Of a stretch of DNA of 64,000 nucleotides, positions 30,785 through 41,800 are shown one piece after another. Every line of letters begins with the position of its first letter. The first letter of the stretch is position 1. The DNA comes from a virus, in the IMG/VR virus record IMGVR_UViG_3300021963_003887, positions 1-64,000 of that record; one strand, given 5' to 3'. The notes beneath the pieces were generated by a model, which was not told the DNA's origin, ran no database searches, and saw only the letters and a list, made by a program, of their open reading frames with translations. Made by a program: the position numbers and the translations under genes.

Positions 30785-33127
30785 ATGGCTGATCAAGTTA
30801 CACCTGCTACTGCTTCGCCCCTAAATGCTGTAGTGGGGGGCACGTTGCCAGACCGGGCAATAGTTGACTTAAGAAAAGAACTAGACAGCGGTAGTCCTGC
30901 TAAAGAATTTGCCAATGTTGAAGATAATATTTTAAAATATTATACTAATGTTACTCCTGTTTTTACCTTAGCACCATTAACACCAACAAATTTAGATTCT
31001 TTGCAATCTAACGGAACGTTTGGTACTGCTTTACAAAATGTAGTGCTATCATCTGCTGGGCGATATGATGCTGAGCGGGTTACTACTTTTTATGGTTCGC
31101 CTGAATATTTTATCAACAACGTTGAAATTTACACGTTTGCTACCCCGACAAAAATATCTGGTCTCTCCGGCAACCTTACTATAAATTTTGATGTTCATGA
31201 GCCTTATAGCTTAGGCCTATTCATGCAGAGTTTACAAACCGCTGCTATCAAATCCGGATATACAAATTATGTAGAATGTGCTTGGTTATTAAGGATAGAA
31301 TTTCTTGGATATACGCCTAATACTTTTAAACAACAGATAATCCCAGGTACAACTAGAGATTATCCAATAAAATTACAACAAATACAGTTCACGTCTAACG
31401 AAGGCGGCAGCAAGTATACTGTGAGATGTTTAGATTTTAATCTTGAAGCATTTAATAATGTATATGGAAGTGTGGAAGGTAGTATAACAGTTGAAGGCAG
31501 CACTGTTGGAGAAGTTCTTGCGGATTTAACTAAAAAACTAAACGAGGCACAACTAAAATTAAAAGACAGTAAATTAATACTTAATGAGGATACGTATAAA
31601 ATTATAGTATCCGGAGCCGAACCAGATAAAATTTTAAAATCTAAATTTGTTAACGCAGACGGACAACCTGCCGAGCGTGGATCAAACAGTACTAATGTTA
31701 AAAACGAATCTGAAGATAGGAATCAAAAACAAGGAGGAAAACGAAGTTTTTCTTTTCCTGCCTTAGAAGGTCGCCCTCGAAAAATTGAAGACATTATTAA
31801 AGAAATAATGAAAACTTCTGAGTACTGTGTTAATGCTCTAAAAAATATTCCAAAGGATGGTTATGTTGTTTGGTACAGGCCTTCAGCAAAATTAAAATAT
31901 AAAGGTCAAAAATTTCAGTTAGATACTGTGCAAAACAGACCGGCATACGACATAGAATATTATATTAGGCCTTACAGAGCTCATCATTCAAATTGGAAAC
32001 TGCCTTCAGACGAAACCAAAGGATTCGCCCCCGACGATATCCCTGCCCAAATTAAAAAGAAATATGATTATCTGTACACCGGACAAAATGATGATATTAT
32101 TCGTTGGGAACTAAAATTTGACAATACTTTTTATACTGCTATGTCAGCTCAAGGATATAATAGTCAACGAGGAGCCATCGACAGCGACGGAAAAACTATC
32201 AAACCTGAAGACATAGGAGGAAACGAACCTGGCACTAATGTCAAAGGGTTAACTTTAGAAACCCATGCAGGAAGAATGTTAAGAGATAAAAGATCATCTT
32301 ATAGTGCTCCACAGGGCGGAGGCACCAAAGATACAGCAGAAATAAGAGTAGCCAGGGCCTTTGAACAGGCCATGTTGTTAGATACAGAAATGATAATGTT
32401 AGATCTCACTATACTAGGTGACCCATACTATCTAACTAAATCTGGAGTTTTTATAGACAATGTAGCACCAGTAGCAGCAGGTGCCCAGATCAATAGTGAC
32501 GGAACGATGGCCAGCGAAGAAGTTGAAATTCGACTTTATCTAAGATTTAAAAGTCCAATTGATGCTCCTCGTACTGGAAGGTCGCTGTTCCTATTTCCAG
32601 CAGCTGGTTTTACAGATAGTCCTTACAGCGGCTTGTTTAGAATCAGAACAGTTAAAAGTAAATTTGTTGATGGCGTTTTTACACAAGAATTAAATTTATT
32701 TAGAGATCGAGGACAACAACCTGAAGAATTAATTAATCAGAAATCAGATCCATTCTTACAAAGTCCAGGACTATCACCTACTCCTGATCCTAATAGGGCT
32801 CAGGTAAAAGCAACCACAGCAGCAGCATCAGCCGCTCCGGCTATCATAAACGCTCCAGAAGTATCTGCCTCACCTGCGGCCGCTCCTAATGCTAAGGTTG
32901 ACGTTACAACAGGCAACGTAACTGTTACCGAATCAGCTACCGTGAAGGTAGAGACATTCCCAGTACCCTCAGATACAATTGAAATTACTAATCAATGGAG
33001 AGCTTCAGACTTATCAAATAAACCTCCATTTGAGGGTTTTAAGAAAACCGGCCCTAACGTTCAAAAAATCGAGGTTACCCCTGAAATACGAGATGCTTTA
33101 GATGCCGTAGAGAACAAAACAGATTAA
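30785..33127 (+). CDS. Baseplate hub protein (gp27-like by position), 780 aa
   Basis: Large hub-type protein. Middle region about 130-230 (NFDVHEPYSLGLFMQSLQTA, ECAWLLRIEFLGY, YTVRCLDFNLEAFN) and about 520-660 (AFEQAMLLDTEMIMLDLTILGDPYYL, SGLFRIRTVKSKFVDGVFTQELNLFR) read like the tube-like domains of gp27/gpD hub proteins, the last stretch being their common closing strands. Residues about 660-720 are a disordered Pro/Ala/Thr linker. The immediately following gene is gp5, which sits on gp27 in the T4 hub, supporting the call. At 780 residues it is twice T4 gp27 (391). Identity is inferred. Confidence 0.75.
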   Translation: MADQVTPATASPLNAVVGGTLPDRAIVDLRKELDSGSPAKEFANVEDNILKYYTNVTPVFTLAPLTPTNLDSLQSNGTFGTALQNVVLSSAGRYDAERVTTFYGSPEYFINNVEIYTFATPTKISGLSGNLTINFDVHEPYSLGLFMQSLQTAAIKSGYTNYVECAWLLRIEFLGYTPNTFKQQIIPGTTRDYPIKLQQIQFTSNEGGSKYTVRCLDFNLEAFNNVYGSVEGSITVEGSTVGEVLADLTKKLNEAQLKLKDSKLILNEDTYKIIVSGAEPDKILKSKFVNADGQPAERGSNSTNVKNESEDRNQKQGGKRSFSFPALEGRPRKIEDIIKEIMKTSEYCVNALKNIPKDGYVVWYRPSAKLKYKGQKFQLDTVQNRPAYDIEYYIRPYRAHHSNWKLPSDETKGFAPDDIPAQIKKKYDYLYTGQNDDIIRWELKFDNTFYTAMSAQGYNSQRGAIDSDGKTIKPEDIGGNEPGTNVKGLTLETHAGRMLRDKRSSYSAPQGGGTKDTAEIRVARAFEQAMLLDTEMIMLDLTILGDPYYLTKSGVFIDNVAPVAAGAQINSDGTMASEEVEIRLYLRFKSPIDAPRTGRSLFLFPAAGFTDSPYSGLFRIRTVKSKFVDGVFTQELNLFRDRGQQPEELINQKSDPFLQSPGLSPTPDPNRAQVKATTAAASAAPAIINAPEVSASPAAAPNAKVDVTTGNVTVTESATVKVETFPVPSDTIEITNQWRASDLSNKPPFEGFKKTGPNVQKIEVTPEIRDALDAVENKTD

Positions 33128-33148
33128 TTAGCAAACTAGGAAATAATA

Positions 33149-34786
33149 ATGGCACAGACGCATAGATTAAATGAAGAACGATATCAAGAACAGAGATCGC
33201 TAGGAATCCGTTTAGCCAAAGTAGTCGCTCATAAAGATCCAAATTTTATGGGGAGACTAACGGTTACTCTAGTTACTACGGATTCTGATCCAATAGGTCT
33301 AGAAGGTCAAACAGTAGATGTATATTATTGTCCTCCATTTTTTGGCTCTACAAATTATGTTTTTAACGGCTCTAACACCGGCAACGAAAACGCATTCAAT
33401 GACACACAAAAATCTTACGGGATGAGTTTTATTCCGCCAGATATTGGAGTAACTGTGTTGTGTGTATTTGAATCAGAAACTGGCAAAGGATTTTGGGTAG
33501 GCTGTGTTCCTGATACTTATATGAACAATATGGTCCCCGCTATAGCCGCTTCGTCGGCAGTCGATCTCTCACCGAGCCAAAAAGAAGATTTTGGAAATAT
33601 TCCGCTTCCTGTAGCAGAATACAATAGGGCAATACAAAGAAAAGAAAGCCCCGACGAAACTAAAAAGCCTGTTCACCCTATAGCAGGATTTATGTTAGAA
33701 CAGGGACTAATCGAAGACGATATACGCGGTAGAACTTCATCTACTATGCGAAGAAATCAAACACCGTCTGTGTTTGGTATATCAACTCCGGGGCCTTTAG
33801 ACAAGCGTCCGGGTGCTAAAAGAATGCCTACCGGAACTTCCGATGATAAGACTAAACCTATACCAGTAAGCAGAGTGGGCGGCACACAATTTGTTATGGA
33901 TGACGGGGACGACAGATTTGTAAGAAAGACGCCAGCAGCAGAAGGTCCTCCAGAATATGCTAATGTTCTTAAAGGGGAAAAGGGCGATGTTAGGATTCCT
34001 ATCAGCGAATATTTTAGAGTAAGAACACGAACCGGTCATCAGATACTATTACATAACTCTGAAGATTTAATTTATATAGGAAATTCAAGAGGAACATCTT
34101 GGATTGAATTAACTAGTAATGGAAAAATTGATATCTTTGCGGCAGATAGTGTGAGTATTCATACTCAAGGAGATTTTAATTTTAGAGCAGATAGAGACAT
34201 TAATTTAGAAGCTGGGCGTAATATTAATGTCCGTGCCGAAAAGAATTACACTCAAGATATTGAAAAAGCGTTTTCATCATATATTGGCGGTACTGTTAAC
34301 AATTATGTTGGCGGAGAAATACAAAATGTTTTCAACGGATCATTATTACAAACAGTAGAGGGAAGCCTAGAATTATCTGTCGGTGCTGATCAAAAAATCT
34401 TAGTTGCTGGTAATAGTCATCTAACAGCCGGTACAAGTATATTTTCGACAGCAGGAACTGACAGTCATTTTTTAAGCGGTAGTAAACATGTACAATATGC
34501 TGAACGCATAGAAATTAAATGTGATCCTGCTACTCCCGCAGAATCTCCAACATTGGCAGAGAGTATTGTAAAAGAAGAAAGAATAAAACTTCATCCTAAC
34601 GAAGTAGTTGATGCTTCGCAAAAATATGCTCAAACAAGATATCAATCATTTAATCTGATACAAAGCATAATGAAACGTATGCCTATGCACGAGCCATGGT
34701 ACAAACATGAAAATGTAAATCCTCAAGAGAGTGCGTTAGAAAAGACCGATAGAGAAACTCGTCAAGCTCTTCCACCTGCCACATAA
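33149..34786 (+). CDS. gp5: Baseplate spike protein gp5 (OB-fold and beta-helix, no lysozyme domain seen)
   Basis: Central tail spike. Residues about 18-135 are the gp5/VgrG OB domain (GIRLAKVVAHKDPNFMGRLTV, SYGMSFIPPDIGVTVLCVFE, GKGFWVGCVPD). After a linker, residues about 280-430 form the repetitive needle (WIELTSNGKIDIFAADSVSI, FRADRDINLEAGRNINVRAE). T4 gp5 carries a lysozyme domain between these parts. Here that stretch (135-280) has no lysozyme signature. Length 545 compared with 575 in T4. AGGA 8 nt before the ATG. Piercing should work mechanically, but wall cleavage must come from elsewhere. Confidence 0.85.
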   Translation: MAQTHRLNEERYQEQRSLGIRLAKVVAHKDPNFMGRLTVTLVTTDSDPIGLEGQTVDVYYCPPFFGSTNYVFNGSNTGNENAFNDTQKSYGMSFIPPDIGVTVLCVFESETGKGFWVGCVPDTYMNNMVPAIAASSAVDLSPSQKEDFGNIPLPVAEYNRAIQRKESPDETKKPVHPIAGFMLEQGLIEDDIRGRTSSTMRRNQTPSVFGISTPGPLDKRPGAKRMPTGTSDDKTKPIPVSRVGGTQFVMDDGDDRFVRKTPAAEGPPEYANVLKGEKGDVRIPISEYFRVRTRTGHQILLHNSEDLIYIGNSRGTSWIELTSNGKIDIFAADSVSIHTQGDFNFRADRDINLEAGRNINVRAEKNYTQDIEKAFSSYIGGTVNNYVGGEIQNVFNGSLLQTVEGSLELSVGADQKILVAGNSHLTAGTSIFSTAGTDSHFLSGSKHVQYAERIEIKCDPATPAESPTLAESIVKEERIKLHPNEVVDASQKYAQTRYQSFNLIQSIMKRMPMHEPWYKHENVNPQESALEKTDRETRQALPPAT

Positions 34787-34800
34787 AATAAGGAATAAAA

Positions 34801-35241
34801 ATGTCTAATAAAATTTATAATGTAAAAAAAGTTGAGTCTATCAAGGCATCAACTGGGGACGATAGAATCAGCGGAGGTATTGCGTACAGAGGATTTAGTA
34901 GTAAAGCTATCCGACAAAAATTTAAATTATATGATATAGATCTTGTTAAACAAGATATTATGAACGCCTTTAATATTAAAAAAGGCGAAAAGATGGAAAA
35001 TCCAGAATTTGGAACTGTAATTTGGTCTATGATATACGAACCAATGAATGACAATAATATCAGGATGATAGAGGATGATGTTATAAGAATACTTAGAGCA
35101 GATCCTAGAATTGAAGTTAAAAGTGTAGCAGTTGTTCCTAACGAGCAAGGAATAAGAATTGAAGCCGATCTTAAGTATGTAGAATTTGATATTACAGAAG
35201 AAATGTTTATTGCTTTTAATCGAAACGATATTCCGAGATAA
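34801..35241 (+). CDS. gp25: Baseplate wedge protein gp25
   Basis: Wedge protein of the gp25/GpW family shared with other contractile systems. Family core: LVKQDIMNAFNIKKGEKMENPEFGT followed by VIWSMIYEPMND and IEDDVIRILRADPRIEVKSV. The conserved ExxxNPxFG stretch (EKMENPEFGT) and the acidic Asp-rich helix are intact. Length 146 compared with 132 in T4. ATG preceded by AAGGA. It lies just before gp6, its T4 partner in the wedge. Confidence 0.95.
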   Translation: MSNKIYNVKKVESIKASTGDDRISGGIAYRGFSSKAIRQKFKLYDIDLVKQDIMNAFNIKKGEKMENPEFGTVIWSMIYEPMNDNNIRMIEDDVIRILRADPRIEVKSVAVVPNEQGIRIEADLKYVEFDITEEMFIAFNRNDIPR

Positions 35242-35261
35242 TATGCGTACATTTTAAAAAA

Positions 35262-35269
35262 AATAAATA
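35262..35269 (+). promoter_or_regulatory. T4-type late promoter (AATAAATA) before gp6
   Basis: AATAAATA on the plus strand, 18 nt before the gp6 ATG with CAGGA between them. It would boost the wedge gene and the giant gene that follows. Confidence 0.6.
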
Positions 35270-35287
35270 TTATACAGGACACATTAG

Positions 35288-38200
35288 ATGACTACAACTA
35301 CTAGACAAAATAACTTAATTTTAGCTGAAGACTGGACTAGAATTTATCAAACTTTCCGTAATGCGGATTTTCAAAGTTATGATTTTGAAAATCTTCGCAG
35401 GGTAATGATTAACTATATCAAAGAAAATTATCCAGAAGATTTCAACGATTTTATAGAAAGTTCTGAATACGTGGCATTAATAGATCTGATAGCTTTTCTA
35501 GGGCAGAGTCTAGCATTTAGGATCGACTTAAACAGTAGAGAAAATTTCATTGAACTAGCTGATAGAAAAGAAAGTGTATTGCGTCTAGCTAGAATGCTGT
35601 CTTATAATGCTAGGAGAAACAAATCTGCTTCAGGGTTGTTGAAATTTGAATCTGTTTCAACAACAGAAGGACTAGTCGACAGCAATGGAACAAACCTATC
35701 TAATCAAATTATTGTATGGAATGATCCAGCAAACTCTAATTGGTATGAACAATTTATATCAATTTTAAACGCTGCTATGATACCAAACGTTGAGTTTGGA
35801 AAAGAACAATCAAATAAAATTATAGACGGAATTAGGACAGAGCAGTATAGACTCAATTCTTTTAGTACCGGGTTGCCAATATTTTCTTTCAGCAAATCTG
35901 TAGCCGGCAGATCTATGGGGTTTGAATTAGTTAGTACAGGACTAGCTGAGTCTAGAGATTTTATATTTGAAGAAGCACCAGTTCCGAGCCGACAAGTGGG
36001 ATTTATTTATAGACAAGACGGTAAAGGCACAGCAAGTAATAATACTGGATTCTTTATGATGTTTAAACAAGGAACATTAGAAAGTGCAGATTTTAGTATA
36101 TCTCGCCCAACCCCAAATGAAATAGTTTCTATCACTACCCAAAATATTAATAATGATGATGTATGGTTATATTCTATTGATGGTTCAAGTAATATTACAA
36201 ATGTCTGGACAGAAGTTTCATCAGTTGCCGGAAACAACATTGTTTTTAATAGTTTAAGTAATAATCAAAGAAATGTATATTCAGTAATTACACAGGCCAA
36301 CGATGCTGTAGATTTACAATTCTCAGATGGTGCGTATGGAAAATTGCCTCAAGGAACTTTTAGATTTTATTATAGAGTAAGCAACGGTCAAAGTTATGTT
36401 GTAAATCCTTCAGAAATGAAGGCAATCACTATATCAGTTCCTTACATTAATAAACGAGGAACCCAACACAGCTTATCGATAACTTTAAGTTTAGAATATA
36501 CTGTCGACAATGCGTCATCGTCAGAAACTATAGATTCTATTAGATCTAAAGCCCCTGCTGTGTACTACACTCAAAATAGGATGATTACTGGAGAAGATTA
36601 TAATATTGCTCCATTATCAAGTTCGCAAGAAGTAATAAAAGTCAAAGCTATCAATAGAACTAGCAGCGGCATTAGCAGAAATTTTGACATCATTGATGCT
36701 TCTGGAAAATATTCTAAAATAAACATTTTTGCCGATGACGGATTAATTTATAGAAAAGATGAAGAAAGATATTATTCTTTCAAATATACTAATTCTGCTA
36801 CAGTTTTAAATTTTATACGAAATATAGTTCAGCCTGCTTTAAGCTCTTTTCAGACATATAATTTTTATCTTACAAATTTTGATAAAATTTTTACAGCCGA
36901 CGTGAATGTTAAGTGGATTAAATCTACCACAGAGGAAAACGCATCGACTGGATATTTTGGAAACGTATTTGATTCATTTCCTATTAAAATCGGATCTTAT
37001 ACAAGCAGTAATTTAAAATATATAGAGCTAGGAAGCCTTATTAAATTTATTCCTCCTTCAGCAGACAAAGCATTTTATAACGGAGAAATAGTTAATTATG
37101 ATCCTTCAAATGCTAACCATAAGAAATTTATATGGACTAAAGTTGTTAAATTAATAGGCGACGGAACCAATGCCGGAAAGGGAAATCTAAGCTCAGGTAA
37201 AGGGCCTATAACCTACAGTGAAAATATTCCTACAGGATCTTTGCCTAGTCAGGTAGTATCTAAATTTGTAACGACATTGCCGACAGATATTGAAAATGAA
37301 ATTTTAAATCTAACATTTAGTTCCGAAACATTTGGTTTAAGATATGATGTATTAGATGGTATGTGGAAAGTAATAAGCTCTACAAACATTGATTTAGAAA
37401 ATGATTTTAATTTAGGACAAGCTGGTAATACTAGCAACGAAGCTGTTGATACATCGTGGATTGTAGCATTTGTCTATGACGGCGACGAATATAGGGTTAG
37501 AGTAAGAGGCACGGAATATATTTTTTCTAGTATTCTGCAAAATAGATTTTATTTTGACAGGGGAGAAAAAGTATACGATAGTCGTGCTAGAACTGTAATT
37601 AAAGACCAAGTTAAAGTATTGGCTATTAATACTTCGCCTTTAAGTTCTGTATTAAGCAATACAGAAATAGCCAACGCAATAGTAAATTTAAGACAGGTAA
37701 ATCCTCTATTTTCCGTATCAGAAGTATTGGCAATAGTAGATAGACAGCAAACACTAAAAGATGATATATCTTTTGAGATAGCCGATTCTGTGAGATTTCA
37801 AGACGGGTACAAGAGCTCCGATTCTGTTAAAATATCATTTTATGATAGCGACAACGACGGAGTTATAGACAATCCTGATTCATTTGATGAAATAGTAGGA
37901 TCTAATATCAATAACAAATATGTGTTTTTCCAACAAGTTCAAGATGAAAACGGATTCGATATCTTTAATTATATTCCAAATGTTAACAACAAGTTTATTA
38001 TTATAGACAAAGAAGTTAACGCTAACGTTAATGATTACGAACATAATCAATTAATTTATTTTTATGATAGGGCTGAAAATTTAATTAAAAAAGTTGATCT
38101 TATAACTCGTTCTTTTGTTCTAGAACCTAGTTATGTAGGATATATTGGTAGGGATAACTTAAAATTTCAATACATTCATAATGCCAGTGAAAATAGAAGA

Positions 38201-38800
38201 ATTGATCCTAGCGTTAGCAATATTATTGACATATATCTTTTAACCAGGTCCTATGATGACAACTATCGATTATGGCTCACTGGCGGATTATCAACTAAAC
38301 CCGCAGAGCCTACTTCCGAAAGTTTAAGCATACAATTTGGATCTACACTTGGACCAATTAAATCTATCAGCGATGAAATAGTTTATCATCCTGTAAAATA
38401 TTTTCCTTTATTTGGGGACAAGGCAAGCCCAGAATTTCAGGCAATTTTTAAAGTTGTAAAAAATCCTAACAGAGTTATAAATGATAACGACCTCAAAGTA
38501 AGAATAATTAATAGTATCAATGAATTTTTTGATGTAGGCAATTGGGATTTTGGCGATAGATTTTTTGCTAGCGAATTAATCACTTATATTGTTTCTAACA
38601 ATTCTCCTAATATTAGTAATATTGCGTTAGTGCCTAAGCAGGAAAATCAAGCGTATGGAAGTTTGTCAGAAATAAGAGCCCAGCCAGATGAAATTCTAGT
38701 AAGTGCTGCTACAGTAGATAGTATTGAAATATTGTATAATATTACAGCTACAGAATTAAATCTTTTGAATAGTCAGGTTGTAACTAGGACAGCAAAATAA
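35288..38800 (+). CDS. gp6: Baseplate wedge protein gp6
   Basis: Major wedge ring protein. The N-terminus is typical: YENL-type SYDFENLRRVMINYIKENYPE, then EYVALIDLIAFLGQSLAFRIDLNSREN and ESVLRLARMLSYNARRNKSA (residues about 25-105). The C-terminal 150 residues (LFGDKASPEFQAIFKVVKNPNRV, INSINEFFDVGNWDFGDRFF) also match. Length 1,170 compared with 660 in T4, with the extra mass in the middle (about 450-950). The stop overlaps the next ATG by one base (TAATG), coupling it to the giant protein. Confidence 0.93.
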   Translation: MTTTTRQNNLILAEDWTRIYQTFRNADFQSYDFENLRRVMINYIKENYPEDFNDFIESSEYVALIDLIAFLGQSLAFRIDLNSRENFIELADRKESVLRLARMLSYNARRNKSASGLLKFESVSTTEGLVDSNGTNLSNQIIVWNDPANSNWYEQFISILNAAMIPNVEFGKEQSNKIIDGIRTEQYRLNSFSTGLPIFSFSKSVAGRSMGFELVSTGLAESRDFIFEEAPVPSRQVGFIYRQDGKGTASNNTGFFMMFKQGTLESADFSISRPTPNEIVSITTQNINNDDVWLYSIDGSSNITNVWTEVSSVAGNNIVFNSLSNNQRNVYSVITQANDAVDLQFSDGAYGKLPQGTFRFYYRVSNGQSYVVNPSEMKAITISVPYINKRGTQHSLSITLSLEYTVDNASSSETIDSIRSKAPAVYYTQNRMITGEDYNIAPLSSSQEVIKVKAINRTSSGISRNFDIIDASGKYSKINIFADDGLIYRKDEERYYSFKYTNSATVLNFIRNIVQPALSSFQTYNFYLTNFDKIFTADVNVKWIKSTTEENASTGYFGNVFDSFPIKIGSYTSSNLKYIELGSLIKFIPPSADKAFYNGEIVNYDPSNANHKKFIWTKVVKLIGDGTNAGKGNLSSGKGPITYSENIPTGSLPSQVVSKFVTTLPTDIENEILNLTFSSETFGLRYDVLDGMWKVISSTNIDLENDFNLGQAGNTSNEAVDTSWIVAFVYDGDEYRVRVRGTEYIFSSILQNRFYFDRGEKVYDSRARTVIKDQVKVLAINTSPLSSVLSNTEIANAIVNLRQVNPLFSVSEVLAIVDRQQTLKDDISFEIADSVRFQDGYKSSDSVKISFYDSDNDGVIDNPDSFDEIVGSNINNKYVFFQQVQDENGFDIFNYIPNVNNKFIIIDKEVNANVNDYEHNQLIYFYDRAENLIKKVDLITRSFVLEPSYVGYIGRDNLKFQYIHNASENRRIDPSVSNIIDIYLLTRSYDDNYRLWLTGGLSTKPAEPTSESLSIQFGSTLGPIKSISDEIVYHPVKYFPLFGDKASPEFQAIFKVVKNPNRVINDNDLKVRIINSINEFFDVGNWDFGDRFFASELITYIVSNNSPNISNIALVPKQENQAYGSLSEIRAQPDEILVSAATVDSIEILYNITATELNLLNSQVVTRTAK

Positions 38801-41800
38801 TGTCAAATAAAATTTTCAAAAAAAGTGAACTACCAGTAAGAAGAACCGTTGATCTACTTCCTGATGCTTTTAAAACAAGTACCAATGATAAGTTTCTTTC
38901 AACTACGCTAGATGCGTTAGTCCAACCCGGTACTTTAGAAAGATTGTCGGGATTTGTTGGTCGTCGTTATGGAAAAACATTTAATTCTCAAGACATTTAT
39001 GTTGATGTAGAAAAATCTTTAAGATCATCTTATCAACTAGAACCTGCGGTAGTAATAGAAAGCGGTCAGAAAGTAAAGAAAGTATATGACTATGTTGATT
39101 TAAAAAATCAATTAAAATTTTTTAATAACTTATCTGAAAGAGACGATTTAGCAACTTATCAAGAACAATATAGTTGGAACCCCCCTATCGATTGGGACAA
39201 GTTTATAAACTATAGAGAATATTATTGGTTGCCAGTCGGGCCAGAAACAGTCTCAGTAGCCGGTCAAGCAGAAAATGTTATATCTAGTTATCGTGTACGT
39301 TCAGACGGCCAGAACGAATGGTTGTTCTATCCAGACGGATTAAAAAGAAATCCTCAACTTACTCTTTACAGAGGCCAAACATATATTTTTGATGTTAATA
39401 GTCCCGGTGATCCGTTTGTTATTAGATCCGGAAATCTTAAAGGTAATCAAGAAAATTATAATAAAGGTGTAACTAATAACGGAATTGAAGTTGGTACTAT
39501 AACATTCGAAGTTCCGTTAGATGCTCCAGAATTATTATATTATCAAAGCGAAAATAATATTAATCGTATTGGCAGTTTTGTAATTGCGTCTGTTTTAGAA
39601 AATTCTTTTATAGACGTTGAAAAAGAAATTCTTGGTAAGGTAAATTACACAAGTTCTAATAATATAAAATTTACCAATGGATTAAAAGTACAATTCGTAG
39701 GTAAAGTACAGCCTGCTATCTACAATGATAGTTTATGGCTAGTAGAAGGAGTTGGCGAATCTATTAAATTAGTAAATTTTGCCGAATTAGAAATTCCTCC
39801 TATTATATCCAATGAGATAGAAATTACTTTTGATGATGGCGGATTCGATACTTTGCCTTTCGACGATGCTTCGTCATACCCTACACAAAAAGATTATATT
39901 ACTATTAATAGAAGTAGTAAAGATAAAAATCCGTGGACACGTTATAATAGATGGTTCCACAGAGATGTTATAGAATATGCTGCTAATATAAACGGAGTAC
40001 CGCCGTCGTTAACAGAAACTGGCAGAGCCAAGCGTCCTATAATAGAATTCCTTCCAAATATTCAATTGTTTAATCATGGGTCAACGCCTAAGAAAACAGT
40101 TGATTTGGTAGACGATTTTACTAAAGATGTATTTTCAACTATAGAAGGATCTGCCGGTTATAATATTGACGGGCAATCAGTTGAGGATGGCGATAGAATT
40201 TTATTTTTAAATGACGCTGATCCATTTGTTAAGAATAAAATTTTTGAAGTAAAGATTATAACTGTTCAAACTAGTACAAACACTATTAATAGAACCCAAA
40301 TTAGTTTAGTTGAAACCAACGATACTGATCCTATTATAGGTGAAGCTATAATCATATCTAAGGGTAGTGTGCCAAACAAAGGTAGGATGTATCATTATGA
40401 TGGCGAACAGTGGGTACGTAGCCAAACAAAAAATTCTATAAATCAATTCCCGTTATTTGATTTGTTTGATGACGAGGGAGTTTCGTTTTCCGATAATCAA
40501 AAATACGAAACATCAACTTTTGCTGGAAGTGAACTTATTAGCTATAAAATAGGAAAAGGACCGGTAGATAAAGAATTAGGGTTCTCGTTGTCCTATTTGA
40601 ATATTAATAATTCTGGAGATATTTTATTTGAAGTTGATTTCGAAAAAGATTCATTTCTATATCAACAGTCTGGACAGACCATTAATAAATTATCAGCGTC
40701 CGGTTTTTTTAAAAATCATCAAACTGAAGAATTTTTCAACGGGTGGATTAAAACTAATCCTAATTTAAGACAACCTATCCTTGAAACTTTTGTTATAGAA
40801 AGTGATACAAGTTCATTAACATCATCGGCGTGTATTTGGTCAAACAATGCTACAGAGCATATATTATTTTATATTAATGGTAAAAAAATTAACGCAAGTT
40901 TTACCAGCACAGTTGTAGCAAATACAAGAACTTTTGTTTTTAATCAAACTTTAAAAGCAGGAGAAACTGTAACCTTAAAAATTTTTACGACTGACGAGCC
41001 AAATCTAGGTTATTATGAAATTCCTAATTCTTTAGAAAAAAATCCCCTAAATGAAAACCTAGAACAATTTACTCTAGGTCAGGCCAATGATCACTTAAAA
41101 ACTATGATTGAAGTAGACACCGGATTCCAAGGAGAATTTCCGGGAGCTAGTAATATCAGAGATATAGTGAATTATAGACAGAACGGTTCTAGATTTATGA
41201 AACGAGCTAGTTTAGGAGTATTGGCATTTCCATTATTATGTGATAAAGATATTAATCTAATAAAGTCTATTAGACACGCAGCCAACGAATACGAAAAGTT
41301 TAAAAATAATTTTATTACTCTAGCTAGCGAATTAGATTTTGATCAACGTAGTATTGTGGAATTTGTAGATAAAATTTTAGATAAGATGTCTAAATCTAAT
41401 GTTATTGATTTTCCTTTTGCTACATCGGACATGATCGGTAGTGGTGCTTATAAAGTAATTAATTATACTGTTGAAGATGAAGGCATTACAACTTTTGCTT
41501 TAAATGAAAAATTTGATTTAGATACAAATTCATCTCGTGCTGTCTACGTGTATGTTAACGATATCCAATTGTTACATGGGTTTGATTATGTATTTGATTC
41601 TACCTTTGGATTTGTAAAATTATTAGTAAATCTAAACGAAAATGACAGAATTGAGATTAGAGAATATCTAACAACGGCTTACAATTTTATTCCAGAAACA
41701 CCTACTAAATTAGGGTTGTACAAAAAATTTACTCCTAGAATTTATCTTGATGACACTCTGGTAGAACCTACAGAAGTAATACAAGGGCACGACGGCAGTA

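Noticed and set aside
34815-35282. 155-codon minus-strand frame opposite gp25
   Set aside because: Hydrophobic antisense reading of an AT-rich gene; gp25 is a clear family member on the other strand.
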